Shown piece after piece: positions 24,405 through 35,279 of a stretch of 64,000 bases of DNA; position 1 is the first letter of the stretch, and every line of letters starts with the position of its first letter. The translations under genes and the position numbers were made by a program. The stretch comes from Agrocybe praecox. Lineage: Eukaryota > Basidiomycota > Agaricomycetes > Agaricales > Agrocybaceae. The DNA lies in NCBI GenBank assembly GCA_964017145.1, contig OZ024840.1, positions 1,240,001 through 1,304,000 on the forward strand. The letters run 5' to 3'. The notes under the pieces were generated by a model, which was given only the letters and a program-made list of their open reading frames with translations, was not told where the DNA came from and ran no database searches.

Positions 24405-26876
24405 GGTTCGTGCGTGCTCGTCTGCGTCTCCTCGTGGTCGTCATCCCAGGGAGGATGTATGAGTATTGGATGGACACGGTGGCTTCACCACCATGTCCGT
24501 GAGCGGTCGCTGTTTTTTGGGGGGGCATCGGGGGCGGTGACGACCACGACGTGGTCGTCATCGATGGCCGTGTCGCTTTCGTCGTTCTCCACCGCTCACA
24601 TCCCTATCGAAAGGGGAGGAGCAAGGTGGTGTCGTCGTCCTGCACCGCTCACATCCCTATCGAGAGGGGAGGAGCGAGGTGAGGTCCTCGTCATCGTCGG
24701 TGGTGGTCGCGAACACCGCCCACATCCCTGCAAAGAGGGGAGGGGCATGGTAGGAGACGTTGCCGTCAGTGGTGGTGGTGGGGAGGAAGTAAGAGAACAT
24801 CAACCATCACGGTTGATTTGTGCCTAAATCGGGACTTTCCCACGCCGGTCCGGTTCATAACCGGTTCGAGCTCGTCGTCGAGCACAACGTTGGCGGCAGA
24901 ATACGATTGTTTTTCAGGGAGTAAATAGAAGTATGTGTTGTATTAGTATAGTATAAGAACATTACAAGAGAAAAACAAACAATATTATACTTTTGTTATG
25001 AAAACATCAACTTGATGTTTTTATATGTCGAGTGTGGTGATTTCGGGCAATGGCCCAACATATTAACTCGTATTCTGTCTGAAGTATCATAGAAATCGTA
25101 CATATAAGTATATATATTGCATCTATGGTTCCTTAACAGTCTCGATGTTTTTTAAAATAGGGCATCACCCCAGTATACAAAATGTTATTCATGATGTACA
25201 AATTATACATTGAAATTTAGTATAAGCAATGCTGGTATTCATACCGGTGTTGAAAATATACCCAGTTTTGTGTATGTTTCAATTTTGTGTCTACAAGAGG
25301 GCTCTATTACACTACTAAAAGGCACTATACTATCAAATTTCGCTAAACTACGACTATATCCCTTCCCATCGTCGTGTTCGACGACGAGTTTGTTCAACTT
25401 CGACCTGGTCCCATGCCAGACCGGTAAGAAATTGGTTCGAGCTCACCGTTGCGCTTGACCATGGAGGCGGAATATGGGTATAAAACATTTTATTAACTAC
25501 TACTACATATTTACTTAATTTTTCTACTCTCAAGGGCCCTCCAGCATCTCTCATCATCGTGCTCGACGATGAGCTCGACCCGGTTGTAGACCGGGCCGGT
25601 GTGGGAAACGTCCGGATTTGGAAGAAATCAACCATCACTGGTTGATTTCTTCCCTATCGACCACCATCACTGCCCCCGTCGACGTCCCCAGCCCCTCCCC
25701 TCTTCGCAGGGATGTGGGTGGTGCTCGCCACCACCAACGACGACAACCAAGCCACCTTGCTCCTCCCCTTTCAATAGGGATGTGAGCGGTGCTCCCCACC
25801 TACGATGACGACGCCAGTCCTTCCCCTCTCGATAGGGATGTGGGTGGTTGAACACGGCGAAAACAACGCCAACGAGGCACGGACGGCGAGCTCCTACTGC
25901 CTCTAACTTGCCCCTCCCCTTCATGGATGTGGGCAGCGCACAGCAACCACGACCATGCATCCGCCTTGCCCCTCCCTCTTGATGAGGATGTGGGTCGTGC
26001 AAACATCGTCAACGAGGAGGCCGATGGAACGAGCATAATGCCAGGTAAGATCCACAGCGCGCTGTGGATCTTACTGCAGCACCACCTCCACCAGACGACG
26101 GACACCGTACCTGCCGCTCCTATCTCTGGATAGATGTGGACAGTGCCGACCACCACTACGGCGACGACAACGAAAACGCGCACAACCGTCAACTACCACC
26201 ACCATCCTCACCATCATCCCAGCATCATCACGCGCCAGTGATGACGACAGCGAACTGACAAGCGAAGACGCGTGCGAGGGTGAGTACGAGGGAGAGTGAG
26301 CACGAGGGACGGTGAATACGAGGGGCGAGTCCCACAGCGAGGAGGGACAAGCGATGAGCGGGGATGACCAGTGCGAACGAGGGGTACACGTTAGAGGCCA
26401 TGACCAGCTCAAGGAGCGTAAAGGAGGTCAAGGGGAAGGTTTGAGTATGAGCAGGAACCACGAGTAGGTACAAGCGGGTTCGGGGTGGACGAACAAGAGG
26501 GTACGAGGACGAGAGACATTGTCTCTCTTCTTCGCACTCACCTCCTGTTTTTCTTAACATCGGCCCCTTGATATTTGTAGTTAGTAGATAGTAGATAAAT
26601 GATTGACTAGAACATAGTAGTATACAAAATAAAAATCATTTTTTCGCATTTTTTGACATTTTTGACATATTTTGAAAAAGATGTTCCGAAAAGGGAAATA
26701 AATGCCGAATTGGGTAGTACCTCTTAAAACAAATGATGCAAGGTCGCTATTTTATTTATCTAATCTAATCTAGGCCTAGGATTATGCATCTAAAGTAAAT
26801 ATAGTACTAACAATGAATATATCATAATTAAAAATAGCTCAGCGCCCGAAATTGTTGAAATGAGCTATAAATAACA

Positions 26877-27239
26877 CGTCATCCAGTTTTATGTTTTGCG
26901 ATCCACCCTGTCCCGCCCCCTTCTGATGGCGCAAAAGGTGCCAAAAAATCAAAATATATTCAGACAACACATCTGAGCTTTTTCCACGCCCCGAACGATG
27001 CCCGACGCAGCGCAGGAGCCCAATTATAGCGGCGGGCACCTCGGAGGCACTGTTTCCTGCGTTGTTTACAGGTGTTTACCTGTGCCCGCCCCCTGTGAGC
27101 AGCCCCGGCAGCCCCGGCAGTGTCTCTCCCTCAGAGGGGAGGTGTCCGAAAGCGGAAGGTAGCAAAGTGGCCACCAGGATGTATACTTTATTGTAGGCAA
27201 CTACCTTATATTCATATATAAAGGTAGCTGCTACAGGTG
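26877..27239. repeat. right terminal inverted repeat, 363 bp
   Basis: Inverted partner of 23200-23562. It contributes the in-frame TAG at 27231-27233 that now truncates the accessory gene. Confidence 0.85.
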
Positions 27240-27247
27240 ATCAAGCA
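27240..27247. repeat. target-site duplication of the 4.0 kb element, right copy
   Basis: ATCAAGCA, directly after the right terminus. Pairs with ATCAAGCG at 23192-23199. Confidence 0.8.
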
Positions 27248-27939
27248 CGCATTGCCATGCCTTCAATTCCTCGCCTCTCCCTATCACTGTCTGCACAGCC
27301 ATACCCCAGAACCAAAGCCCGGCTACTATGCTCAACATTCCGTTCTTTCCGGTGGCGCGAAGAGTCTCGAAGTCCCCCTGAGCTCGTACGAGAGATCTAG
27401 AATTTGATTTAACACGCCACTTGGGTTGCAAAGATATCCACCAGGCCTCAAAATCGTGACGGAAGCTCTGGATAGCCTTGAGATCGTTGATGTTAGGATT
27501 GAATGTAAACGACCTCGCATTTTTGATCCAAATTCCAATAGAAGATGGGCGTCCTTTGGTACCCAACCTAATGGTCTCAGCGTACCCATTTGCCTCTTGA
27601 AATGCAGTCCATTGTAGCAGCAGCTTTTTCCACTTAGGACCCAAGTCGGTGATCTGGAACCCTTCTTTAGCATTGGAAAACCATTCAGGAGAGACGAGCA
27701 CGACTCTTTCAGCACTGAGGGTATCATTTGTGACCGATTTCGAGGGTGTGGTGTGAGGGACGGATCACGCAGAGTTCGCATTGAGAGACTTTGAAGTCTT
27801 CTGTCTTTTTCTAAGCCTCCGGGTATCTTCCCCATCTTCTCCCCCCGGTACCGACTCAGATCGAGCTCGAGTGATCTTCTTTCGTGACTTTCTGGTACTC
27901 ATCTGTTCAGGCGCAGGCAGTAGTTCCGACACTTGAATT

Positions 27940-28250
27940 TCGACCGCGTTGATTGTTGGTGTGGTGGGTCGCGACACAGGCGGAGAAATGTGTGGAGATT
28001 GTGTGAAGGTAACCCCGCTCATGATTGGTGTGGAGAGTCGTGACACAGGCGGTGAAATGTGAGGCATATTCGTAGTTTGTGGATCGTTTGTGAAGGTAAC
28101 CCCGCTCATGATTGGTGTGGAGAGTTGTGACATAGGCGGTGAAATGTGAGGCGTACACGTAGTTTGTGGATCGTTCGTGAAGGTAACCTTGCTCATGTTC
28201 GGTGTGGAAGGTCGTGACACGGGCGGTGAAACGTGAGGCGTATTCATAGT
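27940..28250 (-). repeat. in-frame tandem repeats in the accessory gene
   Basis: About three and a half units of roughly 90 nt encode a 29-30 residue repeat (HISPPVSRLSTPIMSGVTF then TNDPQTT). The units are nearly identical, so they expanded recently. The segment is Ser/Thr/Pro-rich and probably disordered. Confidence 0.75.
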
Positions 28251-30508
28251 TTGTGGATCGTTGTTAAGCCATTCTGACGTAGCATGTGGAATATCATTCA
28301 CGTTTCGATGAACAGCGTTTGCGTGAATAGTAGCGGCGGTAGCCAGAAGATTGAGGTGATAGTGGGGCTCAGGGTTTTGTATAGTATAAACAGCCGGTAA
28401 TAGTGAATTAGCAGTGGGACACGGGGTAGTAGAGTTTGAATGATAATTTTCGATTGGTATAAGTTGGCTTGCAGTTGAAGGGGCCTTGGGATTGACTGAT
28501 AATGGTCCTTCAACTGTGTGCATTGGTGGGTCAGCCACACGCGCGATTTCATTTGATGATCAGTTATCGACAGCAGCAGGAGTAGCCGATCGTAAAGTGC
28601 TCGAACTATAGCGTGATTCCTGAGAGACCGACCGAAAAATACTCGGTGCCGCAACCTTCACAATCCCGGTGTCCCCCTCTGTGCAATCGAAGTTGAATGC
28701 AAGACTTTCGTCGGTGGCTTGTATCTTGGCAAGAGAGCTGGAGGATGAAGACAAAACTGAGGAGCGACACTCTTCAACAGCTGATTTTACATTAGCAAAC
28801 AGTCGAGAGAAAAAAACAATGACTAGACAACTTACTGTAGCATTTTTTCAAGAAATTACCGAATATAGGGATCACGAACTCCTTATAGGCGCGCCTCTCC
28901 GATCTTCCGAAATTCATCTTGATAGGACCTTTGGTTTTGCCAGAGTGAATGCTATTAAATCGAAGACGGAATTAGCATTGTGTTCGATATGTATTGACCA
29001 GGAAACAAAGACGTTGGGACACACCTAATCATGTTCAAACGGCCGTTGTCAGCGGGCTCGGGCCCACCAGCGATGAGAGGTACCTTCCAACCAGTGTGGG
29101 CAGCAATGGCATCGAGGATGGGCTGTGAAAATTTAGGAAGTGTCTGTATAATTCTAGAATCGAGTGAGATTTCTTTAGATATAACTAGACTTGAGAACAA
29201 AAACTTACCTTTGGCGATCTTCAGGTTTAATCGAAGGCCCGGAGGTCCAGGATTTTCTCCAAGCTTCGAGTGCGAGGTCGTGTTCTGCTTTTGAGCGTTC
29301 CTCCCATTCAGCCTTTTCCGCGTCGGTGAGTTTTGCAAAGAATTCTTTGTAGATTTGGCTACGCAGAGCTGCATGGTACTTTGAAGGGATGTTGTCGTCC
29401 TGTACGCGCCGTGCAAACACAGGATCCAAGAAAGATTGATGAAGCGGACCTCAGATGTTGTATGCTGTCTTCTGGCGAGGTTTCTTGAGGTAGGCGCCGG
29501 TAAGTTGCGACATAAGGATGCACATTGGATCATCTTCGTTCGAAGAAGATTGTGCGCGCTTTGGATGGCCTTTATTATATTGATAAGCAAGTCGGCGCCG
29601 AATTTGCTGATAATTTTTTAGAAGATTAGTGCCAAAGAGAAACACCAAGAAATAGAATAAAGAACTCACGTCTTTTCGAGCCCTTATGGATTTAACGAGC
29701 TGCTCATAGGTCTCGAGAGCGGCAGCGTAAGCAGCAGCGTCCAAGATCGATTCGTTGGGAGCCACAATTTCCTCGTCTGGAGAACCATCGTCTACGCGAC
29801 TAAGCCATTCAGGACTAGGTTCCTCGTTGTCCGGTAATGTGATCGGGTAGCGTTTGAAATATCGTCTCTGAATGTCAGCAAGTGTATCGGATACGTGGTT
29901 ATTAGCAACTGCTTCAGCATAGATGTCTTGCTGTTGGAGAAGGAATTCTTTGCGAGACCCACGAAAAGAGCTGGGGTTAACCATGGGTGAAAATAGGTAG
30001 TGTGGGTGCTCAAAAATGGGAAGCAGTATATCAAAGCAATCAAGACAACAAGCTGAAAATGGTTAGGTTAGCTTGATGTCGCTCTCAAAGGTAAGATTTA
30101 AAAAAACCTGTTGATACATGGAGTGAAATCGTTCGATTTTCCAGTAGACGATTATGTTCATGACCTGAGATGGTTCCATTCTCTGATAAACGAACACAGA
30201 TCCGTCGGATCGAGTGTACGATCTGCATGTACCGCTGTACAAAGGGCTCAGGGTGCAGAGTCGCTTATCAGATCTTTCATTAGCCGAGTAGCCGAATCCA
30301 AATTCGGTTGGTGACTTTCTCGTGTGACGTTACTTACATTCATCAACTTGGCCGGCACTCCCAACGTCGCAAGCTACCACCACCGCTCGATGCGCACTAT
30401 CAAGGGTTCGAAAATCCCAGGATATTACCTTAAAAGATGCCAGACGCAAACCACACCACACCATTCCTTCACCCTCTTTCTCGTGCTCTCAATCTCGACT
30501 CCTGAACA

Positions 30509-31556
30509 ATGCCTAGGTCTACCACCAGTTCTGACAACAGCCTCTCCATTGCGTCAAGTGATGGCACTTGTGCTACTCCAGAGAGGGAGATCGACAGTGA
30601 CGGTGAGGGTTTACACCTATCGTACTTTGTTAAAGTACTTATAACGTTGCAGTCGACATCGCCGACGTTCATCAGACCGCCACCACCGTTACCACTCGCC
30701 GTATTCTGACCAAAGGTATGTTTTTTATCTTGATACGCTATCATCCCGTTACTCACAGCATATCTAGATGGCTACACCTATCGTAGGACCACCAGGAACA
30801 GCGAGGTCACCGTTGAGGAGTTCGATGAGCTCCCATCATGCCTTATATTGAAGAAAAGGTATGTTTTTTTTTTATCTCTAATACTGATGTCTATATTTAT
30901 GCAAATATAGGACTTGTCGTTGTGGAGCGGCTCCCCCGCCAGCCCTTATAGTAGACGGTGCCCCAGGCTCTGCTACTGCTGATGCTACTGCTGCTGCCCC
31001 CACCGTCGCCTCTGCTTTCCCTGTTCCCGCTGCCGTCGCTGGGAACCCTGCTCCTGCACCTGCTGGCCAAGGCTGGGTCACTCCTCAGGTGCAGGCTGCC
31101 TTTGTGCTTCTCTGCAGGACTTTCATGGACGAAGTAGCCATCGGATGGAACGCTACCACCCCGATTGTTCTGGACCACGACAACGACAGTGACAACGACC
31201 AGCCAACCGTCCTTGGCAGTCCCGTCCCTATCCCGAACAACCCAAACAATTCAAACAAACGTAAGCGAACCCCCTGCGAAGGTGAAAGCCGAGCGAGGAC
31301 TCGCATTCGCATCAACAGAACTCAAGGCGCTCTATCCGGCCCTCGCACTCTCCGTTCCTACGTTGCAGGGGTTATACGACAGGCTGCTATGGCTGGCCGT
31401 CGTGATCAGATACGACGTGCTGCTCACTACGGCGTCCAGGCTGCGATAGCTGCTGCCCGTGCTAACTTGGAGGCCCAGGAGAATGCCATGACCCAGGAAG
31501 ATGGTGCCTCCCATGAGAACATTGACGGCAATGTGGGCCCAGATGCACAGGCTTAG
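30509..31556 (+). CDS. orphan KDZ-cargo protein, Ala/Pro-rich
   Basis: Not recognised. Four exons can be read from MPRSTTSSDNSLSIAS at 30509: the first ends in a GTGAGG donor, the next ends ...RRILTK, the third codes DGYTYRRTTRNSEV and a conserved-looking EFDELPSCLILKKRTCRCGA junction, and a long last exon runs to the stop at 31554-31556. The product has a Pro/Ala-rich centre, an acidic patch (LDHDNDSDNDQ), a basic motif (NKRKRTPCEGESRARTR) and a C-terminal Ala/Arg helix-like region (VIRQAAMAGRRDQIRRAAHY). It is divergent from the accessory gene, with about 520 bp between the starts. Good splice sites argue for a real gene; the role in the element is unknown. Confidence 0.6.
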
Positions 31557-31615
31557 GCAGGATCATACCATTTCATTCATTCATTACCTGCAACGGACTT
31601 ATCAATTACGTCTCT

Positions 31616-31844
31616 CCCTCTACCTACATTCTTTTACGTAGCTTACAATCCACAAATAATATCTGTTTCACATAATATCTGGTTCACCAGCTTGTTCCAC
31701 CCAGCAAATGACCTGAGAATTCCCTCTACCTACATTCTTTTACGTAGCTTACAATCCGCGAATAATATCTGTTTCACATAATATCTGGTTCACATAATAT
31801 CTGGTTCGCCGGCTTGTTCCACCCAGCAAATGACCCGAGAATTG
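31616..31844. repeat. tandem duplication, unit 107-122 bp
   Basis: The block beginning CCCTCTACCTACATTCTTTT at about 31616 is repeated from about 31723 with few changes. The second copy has an extra CACATAATATCTGGTT. It lies just downstream of the orphan gene, probably in its 3' UTR. Confidence 0.85.
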
Positions 31845-32264
31845 TGCCCGAATCTCATGCCTGAGATTCATACCTGAAAGTTTAGAGGAATAAGTGCATC
31901 GCCATCCTTCTCACCAACTTTTCGCTTACCTATACTTACTCATAGGTAAATTATATAACGGCAATTTCATTTCCACCTTCCAAAATTGGACAAGTGCGAT
32001 TGGTTGCGTAATGTGTGGATCATCGGAGGCGCCTATTTGGTGTCCAAAAGTAGTTGGATGCACCAAACTTATGGACACTATTCAAAACTGGTACAGCACT
32101 CAACTATATATGTGGGACTAGCGATATTCAGAAGAATCGGCACTATGCACACTCTACCGCCTTGATCACTAACGTATGTTTTAATTATATTCACAACTAT
32201 GTGGCCTATCGTTACGTCTCGATCCCACAGCGAGGACCATTTATTTCCCACAAGGCGCCTGCGT

Positions 32265-32480
32265 CTCTTTTCGCTTCCGTTCCCTGAAAAACGCTGTCTC
32301 CTAAACCAACAATGGAATGGTACATGAGGTAAATCACCTACCTCCGCGTCTTTTTCTCGGATCCGAGTCTGAGTACCTCCTCGTTTCGCTTCTGTTCCCT
32401 GAAAAACACCATCTCCTAAACCAACAAGGGAATGATACGTGAGGTAAATTACCTACCTCCGCGCTCTTTCCTTGGATCTG
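32265..32480. repeat. tandem duplication covering an exon end
   Basis: Two units of about 110 bp (about 32265-32375 and 32377-32480) share TTCCCTGAAAAACRCCRTCTCC and the GAGGTAAATYACCTACCTCCGCG block. The latter includes the 3' part of the minus-strand basic-protein frame, so that frame's end is duplicated. Confidence 0.75.
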
Positions 32481-32830
32481 AGTACCTCCCGATTTTTCTC
32501 TCGGTACTTCTGTGCTGTGCAACGGTGACGCTCCCGAATCACAAGTTTCTCCTTCTCAGGGAGGGCATTGAATGCCTGGCGTGAACTATTAGCAAGTAAG
32601 CTGAATCCCATTTGAATATCACAAATGTTGAGACTTACTGCTCCCTTCTTACACGAGCCTCTTTTTTGAGACGCGTAGCATTCCTGAAAGATAGAGTTAG
32701 CAAAAACAAAGCAGAACTTTTGGGGAAAGCGACATACTGGAGGTAGTAGCGTTGCTGTCAAGAAAGTTTTGGCTCGTCTTCCACGAGCGTTGCATACGTT
32801 ACAAGTGGGGATTGCATAGGTCCGTGTAGA
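32453..32830 (-). CDS. basic HMG-like/coiled-coil fragment, partial
   Basis: Not confidently identified. Three exons read minus strand: a cysteine-containing piece (PTCNVCNARGRRAKTF), ECYASQKRGSCKKGA, and ARQAFNALPEKEKLVIRERH then KYREKNREVLRSKERARR. Introns of about 53 nt with GTATGT and GTAAGT donors separate them. The last exon, with its F..L..KEK pattern and Lys/Arg/Glu-rich helix, resembles repeats seen in other basidiomycete transposon cargo proteins. No ATG for the first exon was found and the end is blurred by the tandem duplication, so this may be a decayed gene. Confidence 0.4.
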   Translation of the reverse strand, partial: STRTYAIPTCNVCNARGRRAKTFLTATLLPPVCRFPQKFCFVFANSIFQECYASQKRGSCKKGAVSLNICDIQMGFSLLANSSRQAFNALPEKEKLVIRERHRCTAQKYREKNREVLRSKERARR

Positions 32831-33280
32831 CAGTAGTAGTCAGCGAGACGTACATTATATACTGGTTATGTTTATTTTTAGAAACCTGTGTGCACTCGAT
32901 TACAGAGGGTGCACGGAATGCAAAGGTAATAACATGACGTTCCACTGAGGTTCCCTTCCCAAAAAATGGAAGCTATGGTGGACGGTATGCCTCAATATGT
33001 GTACTGTAGTAGCTAGTCCGTATCTCATGTCTTTAAAGAGATATAGATGTTTATGTCACGAGCTCACCACGCAAAAAATATAATGTATGCACAAAGGACA
33101 AAGGACGACCCAGCCCTACTACTTATTGCTTATTGCTTCTTAATTTTCCACTTCAAAAAGCTTTCTCCTCTGCTTCAAAACAATTTATCGACTCTTATTC
33201 AAAGGGTTGCAGCGGTACAAGAAAATTCATTTCACCACTATAGACTAACAGAATAAATTAGGAAGCTACCAACGATACAA

Positions 33281-34869
33281 CTACGGTTTAGGCGCCCGCC
33301 TTCCATGTTTTTTTTGTTGATGAAAGTCCTGCAGCTCTTTGATGGTAGAAAAAAGGGAAAGGGCAAGCTCGCAGCGGGCTTTTATTCTCTCTACTTCCTT
33401 CTCCCACTGGAGCTCATCCTCCACCAATTCGCCAAAATAATCGTCCGACGTCTTGAAGTTATGTGCTACCCAGTGGAAGGTTCCGCCTGCTGAATGTTGT
33501 GTAACGGAGCAGTGTGTTTCGCGTTCAGAAATGGGGGTATTAGAGTGAGGAACAACGGCCGACGGTATGAGAGCAGTTGAACCTGCAGGAAATTCGATGA
33601 CGAGCTTCATACTCCACAGCACAATGTGTCCACCTTTGGTATGGTTGAAGTGACCTAGGGGCGTAATGGCGCACAGTCCAAAAGGCAGGTTGGCGTAGTC
33701 TAGGTGCCTGCACGTTACTGTACGAGGGCCGTAGTTAATTGTAATGGACGCCCACCAGCTGTTGTGGAAGTTCCTCATCAGGGAGGGGTCGCTTTGGAGC
33801 AGGGCTTCGAAGTTTTCAACATAGTATTGGAAAAGTTTTGGGGCCCACGTCGAAAACCCTCCGCTTGCAAAGCCTGCTATTCTTGCTACGTGCTTGTTCT
33901 TTAAAAGCGCATCAAGCTCGGCTCGATTGGTGCGTCTGTGGTATAAATTCCCAGGTTTCTATAACACAAGTGTAGACTGCTTTAGCGATGAAGTAACGAA
34001 GGGTGGTGTATTGCTCACCTTTGTTCCACCGCCGTGTGATATGCCCGTGCTCAAGGCTGGAAACTCACCACGCCTATGTTCTTGTGCTTTTTTTGGAAAT
34101 TTACATCGCGCGGCCGACCTGCGAATGGCCTCGAATGCACCCTCTGTAACTTCATCCCAGTCGGTGTCCTTTGGTCTTCCAAGTAATGCAACCACAACCC
34201 TCGATTCACTGTCGAGAACCGGAAAGGAATTTCTGTGCAGGTGGGTGAGTTCAACGTTGCAATGTCACTGTAAAAAGCAACTTACTCACCGTCCCATTTT
34301 ATGAGCTTGAAACCGTGCTTTCCCAGAAGTTCCTTCAGCCCACAGACAGGACCCTCTTCGTTGCATTTGGCCACAAAACCCGACGATGCAGTTGGGATTT
34401 TAGCCGTATCAAAGTCGGTTTTTATCAGTATAGCGGTGGAGATGTGGTTTTCGAAGGCTGATGAACTGCTGGGGTATTTTTCTTCGCGTTCTCTCTGCTG
34501 TTTCAAGCGACGAAGCTTATGACTTTTTTTTCGCTTTCGAATTTGCTGGTTGGTCTTAGGTTTAGACGACTCCGGAGGTGGCTGAACGGAGGTACTGGGA
34601 GTGCCGTTTGAAGGTGTTGGCAGACGGACGGGTGAGGCAGACCTTGAACGTGTGGGAGATGTCGGTACAGAGGAAAGGGGGGAAGATCCATAGAAGAAGC
34701 GGTATTCCTCCTTTATTTGATCCTGAGCAATGGAGTCCGTAGGACCTAGATCGAGGGACGCTAGCAGTCTTTCGTTGATAATGCTTTGATGCAGGGCGTC
34801 CTGGAAGGAGAAGCTCGAGTCGTTCGAGTGCAGAACGGTGGACGGATCGAATTCAAAAGTAGAAGGCAT
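33281..34869 (-). CDS. TET/JBP-family 2-oxoglutarate/Fe(II) dioxygenase (KDZ cargo)
   Basis: Three exons (34286-34869, 34019-34232, 33281-33958) join to 491 residues. The N-terminal 200 residues are polar and Ser/Pro/Lys-rich. The C-terminal half is the double-stranded beta-helix dioxygenase of the fungal TET/JBP type, which oxidises 5-methylcytosine (or thymine in JBP). Iron ligands are H351 and D353 (CRHLDYANLPFG) and H404 (VVPHSNTPI). Between them lie ITPLGHFNHTKGGHIVLW and LVIEFPAGSTALIPSA. In relatives the segment after the distal His reads roughly R.SftQy.aGglfRW; here it reads THCSVTQHSAGGTFHW, so the expected 2-oxoglutarate-binding Arg is His415 and the later Arg is also His. The fold is clear; activity is doubtful. 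Confidence 0.85.
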
Positions 34870-35279
34870 GAGACGGCAGGTATGGCCATCTACAAAAGAG
34901 ATAAACGGCGAACGTTAGCATCAGTAAAAAAAATGCAGAAAAAAAAGAAAGAAAAAAGAAAAAAAAAACATCCACCACCCCTACCAGCGCAATAGCTCGT
35001 ATCCCCAGGGCACCAAGTATTCGAGCCACTACATAGGTGAAGATGTAGGATCAAGGAAAAGAGGGGGTCAACATTGATTACTCACATGAAAGCCTCCAGT
35101 GCAAGCGATGCCCAGTACTACGTACGTTTAAATTTGGTTTAACTTGAATGTTTTGTAAAACCTAGTATCATGTAATCACATCACATGTTCGATAATGACG
35201 TCAATCAACTGTTGTGCTGCTGGAAGGCTTCTCACCGGTAACTAATAATAAGTACTTGATTAATACTCCTTTCACTTCC

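Larger units (their letters stand above)
23200..27239. mobile_element. non-autonomous long-TIR element, 4040 bp, KDZ-like termini
   Basis: Left end CAGCCAGTGCAGCTATAT, right end (inverted) CACCTGTAGCAGCTACC. Both run into GTTGCCTA.AATAAAGTATAC and then a long G+C-rich TIR. No transposase or other protein is recognisable inside. The interior carries CGT-rich minisatellites on the left half and related sequence in inverse orientation on the right (for example the ACCGGTTCGAGCTCGTCGTC block near 24860 and its inverse near 25570). The whole element is therefore an imperfect palindrome with an A+T-rich centre. Its two ends match the two ends of the surrounding KDZ element (CAGCCAGTGC and CACCTGT), which suggests mobilisation by the KDZ transposase. 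Confidence 0.85.
23159..29984 (-). pseudogene. KDZ-associated HMG-like accessory protein gene, interrupted
   Basis: A large multi-exon gene type often found with basidiomycete KDZ elements (recognised by pattern, function unknown). From the ATG at 29982-29984: N-terminal region; an HMG-box-like segment (KKPRQKTAYNI ... FFAKLTDAEKAEWEERSKAEH); a GWKVPLIAGGPEP..NGRLNM domain with GKTKGPIKMNF; a Ser/Pro-rich linker; and a C-terminal domain with GRPSSIGIWIKNARS, AWWISLQPKWR and GKNGMLSIVAGLWFWGMA. It is damaged three ways. In-frame TGA codons lie at 29451 and 28560. A third TGA at 27765 could instead lie in a 54 nt in-frame GTGATC...CTCAG intron. A 4040 bp element splits the last exon: coding stops at 27240 and resumes at 23199, reading DDVAWVFKAMV to TAG at 23159. 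Confidence 0.75.

Noticed and set aside
23830..24827. Several overlapping long frames (100-190 codons, both strands) in the CGT-rich stretch
   Set aside because: They are produced by minisatellites without stop codons, in all phases, with cyclic composition and no domain; they lie inside a non-coding TIR element.
25354..26560. Pro/His/Ser-rich frames on both strands in the right half of the 4.0 kb element
   Set aside because: They derive from low-complexity sequence that mirrors the left half; no conserved domain or splice structure.
27712..27767. TGA at 27765 as a certain nonsense mutation
   Set aside because: A 54 nt in-frame GTGATC...CTCAG intron would remove it, so it is counted only as possible.
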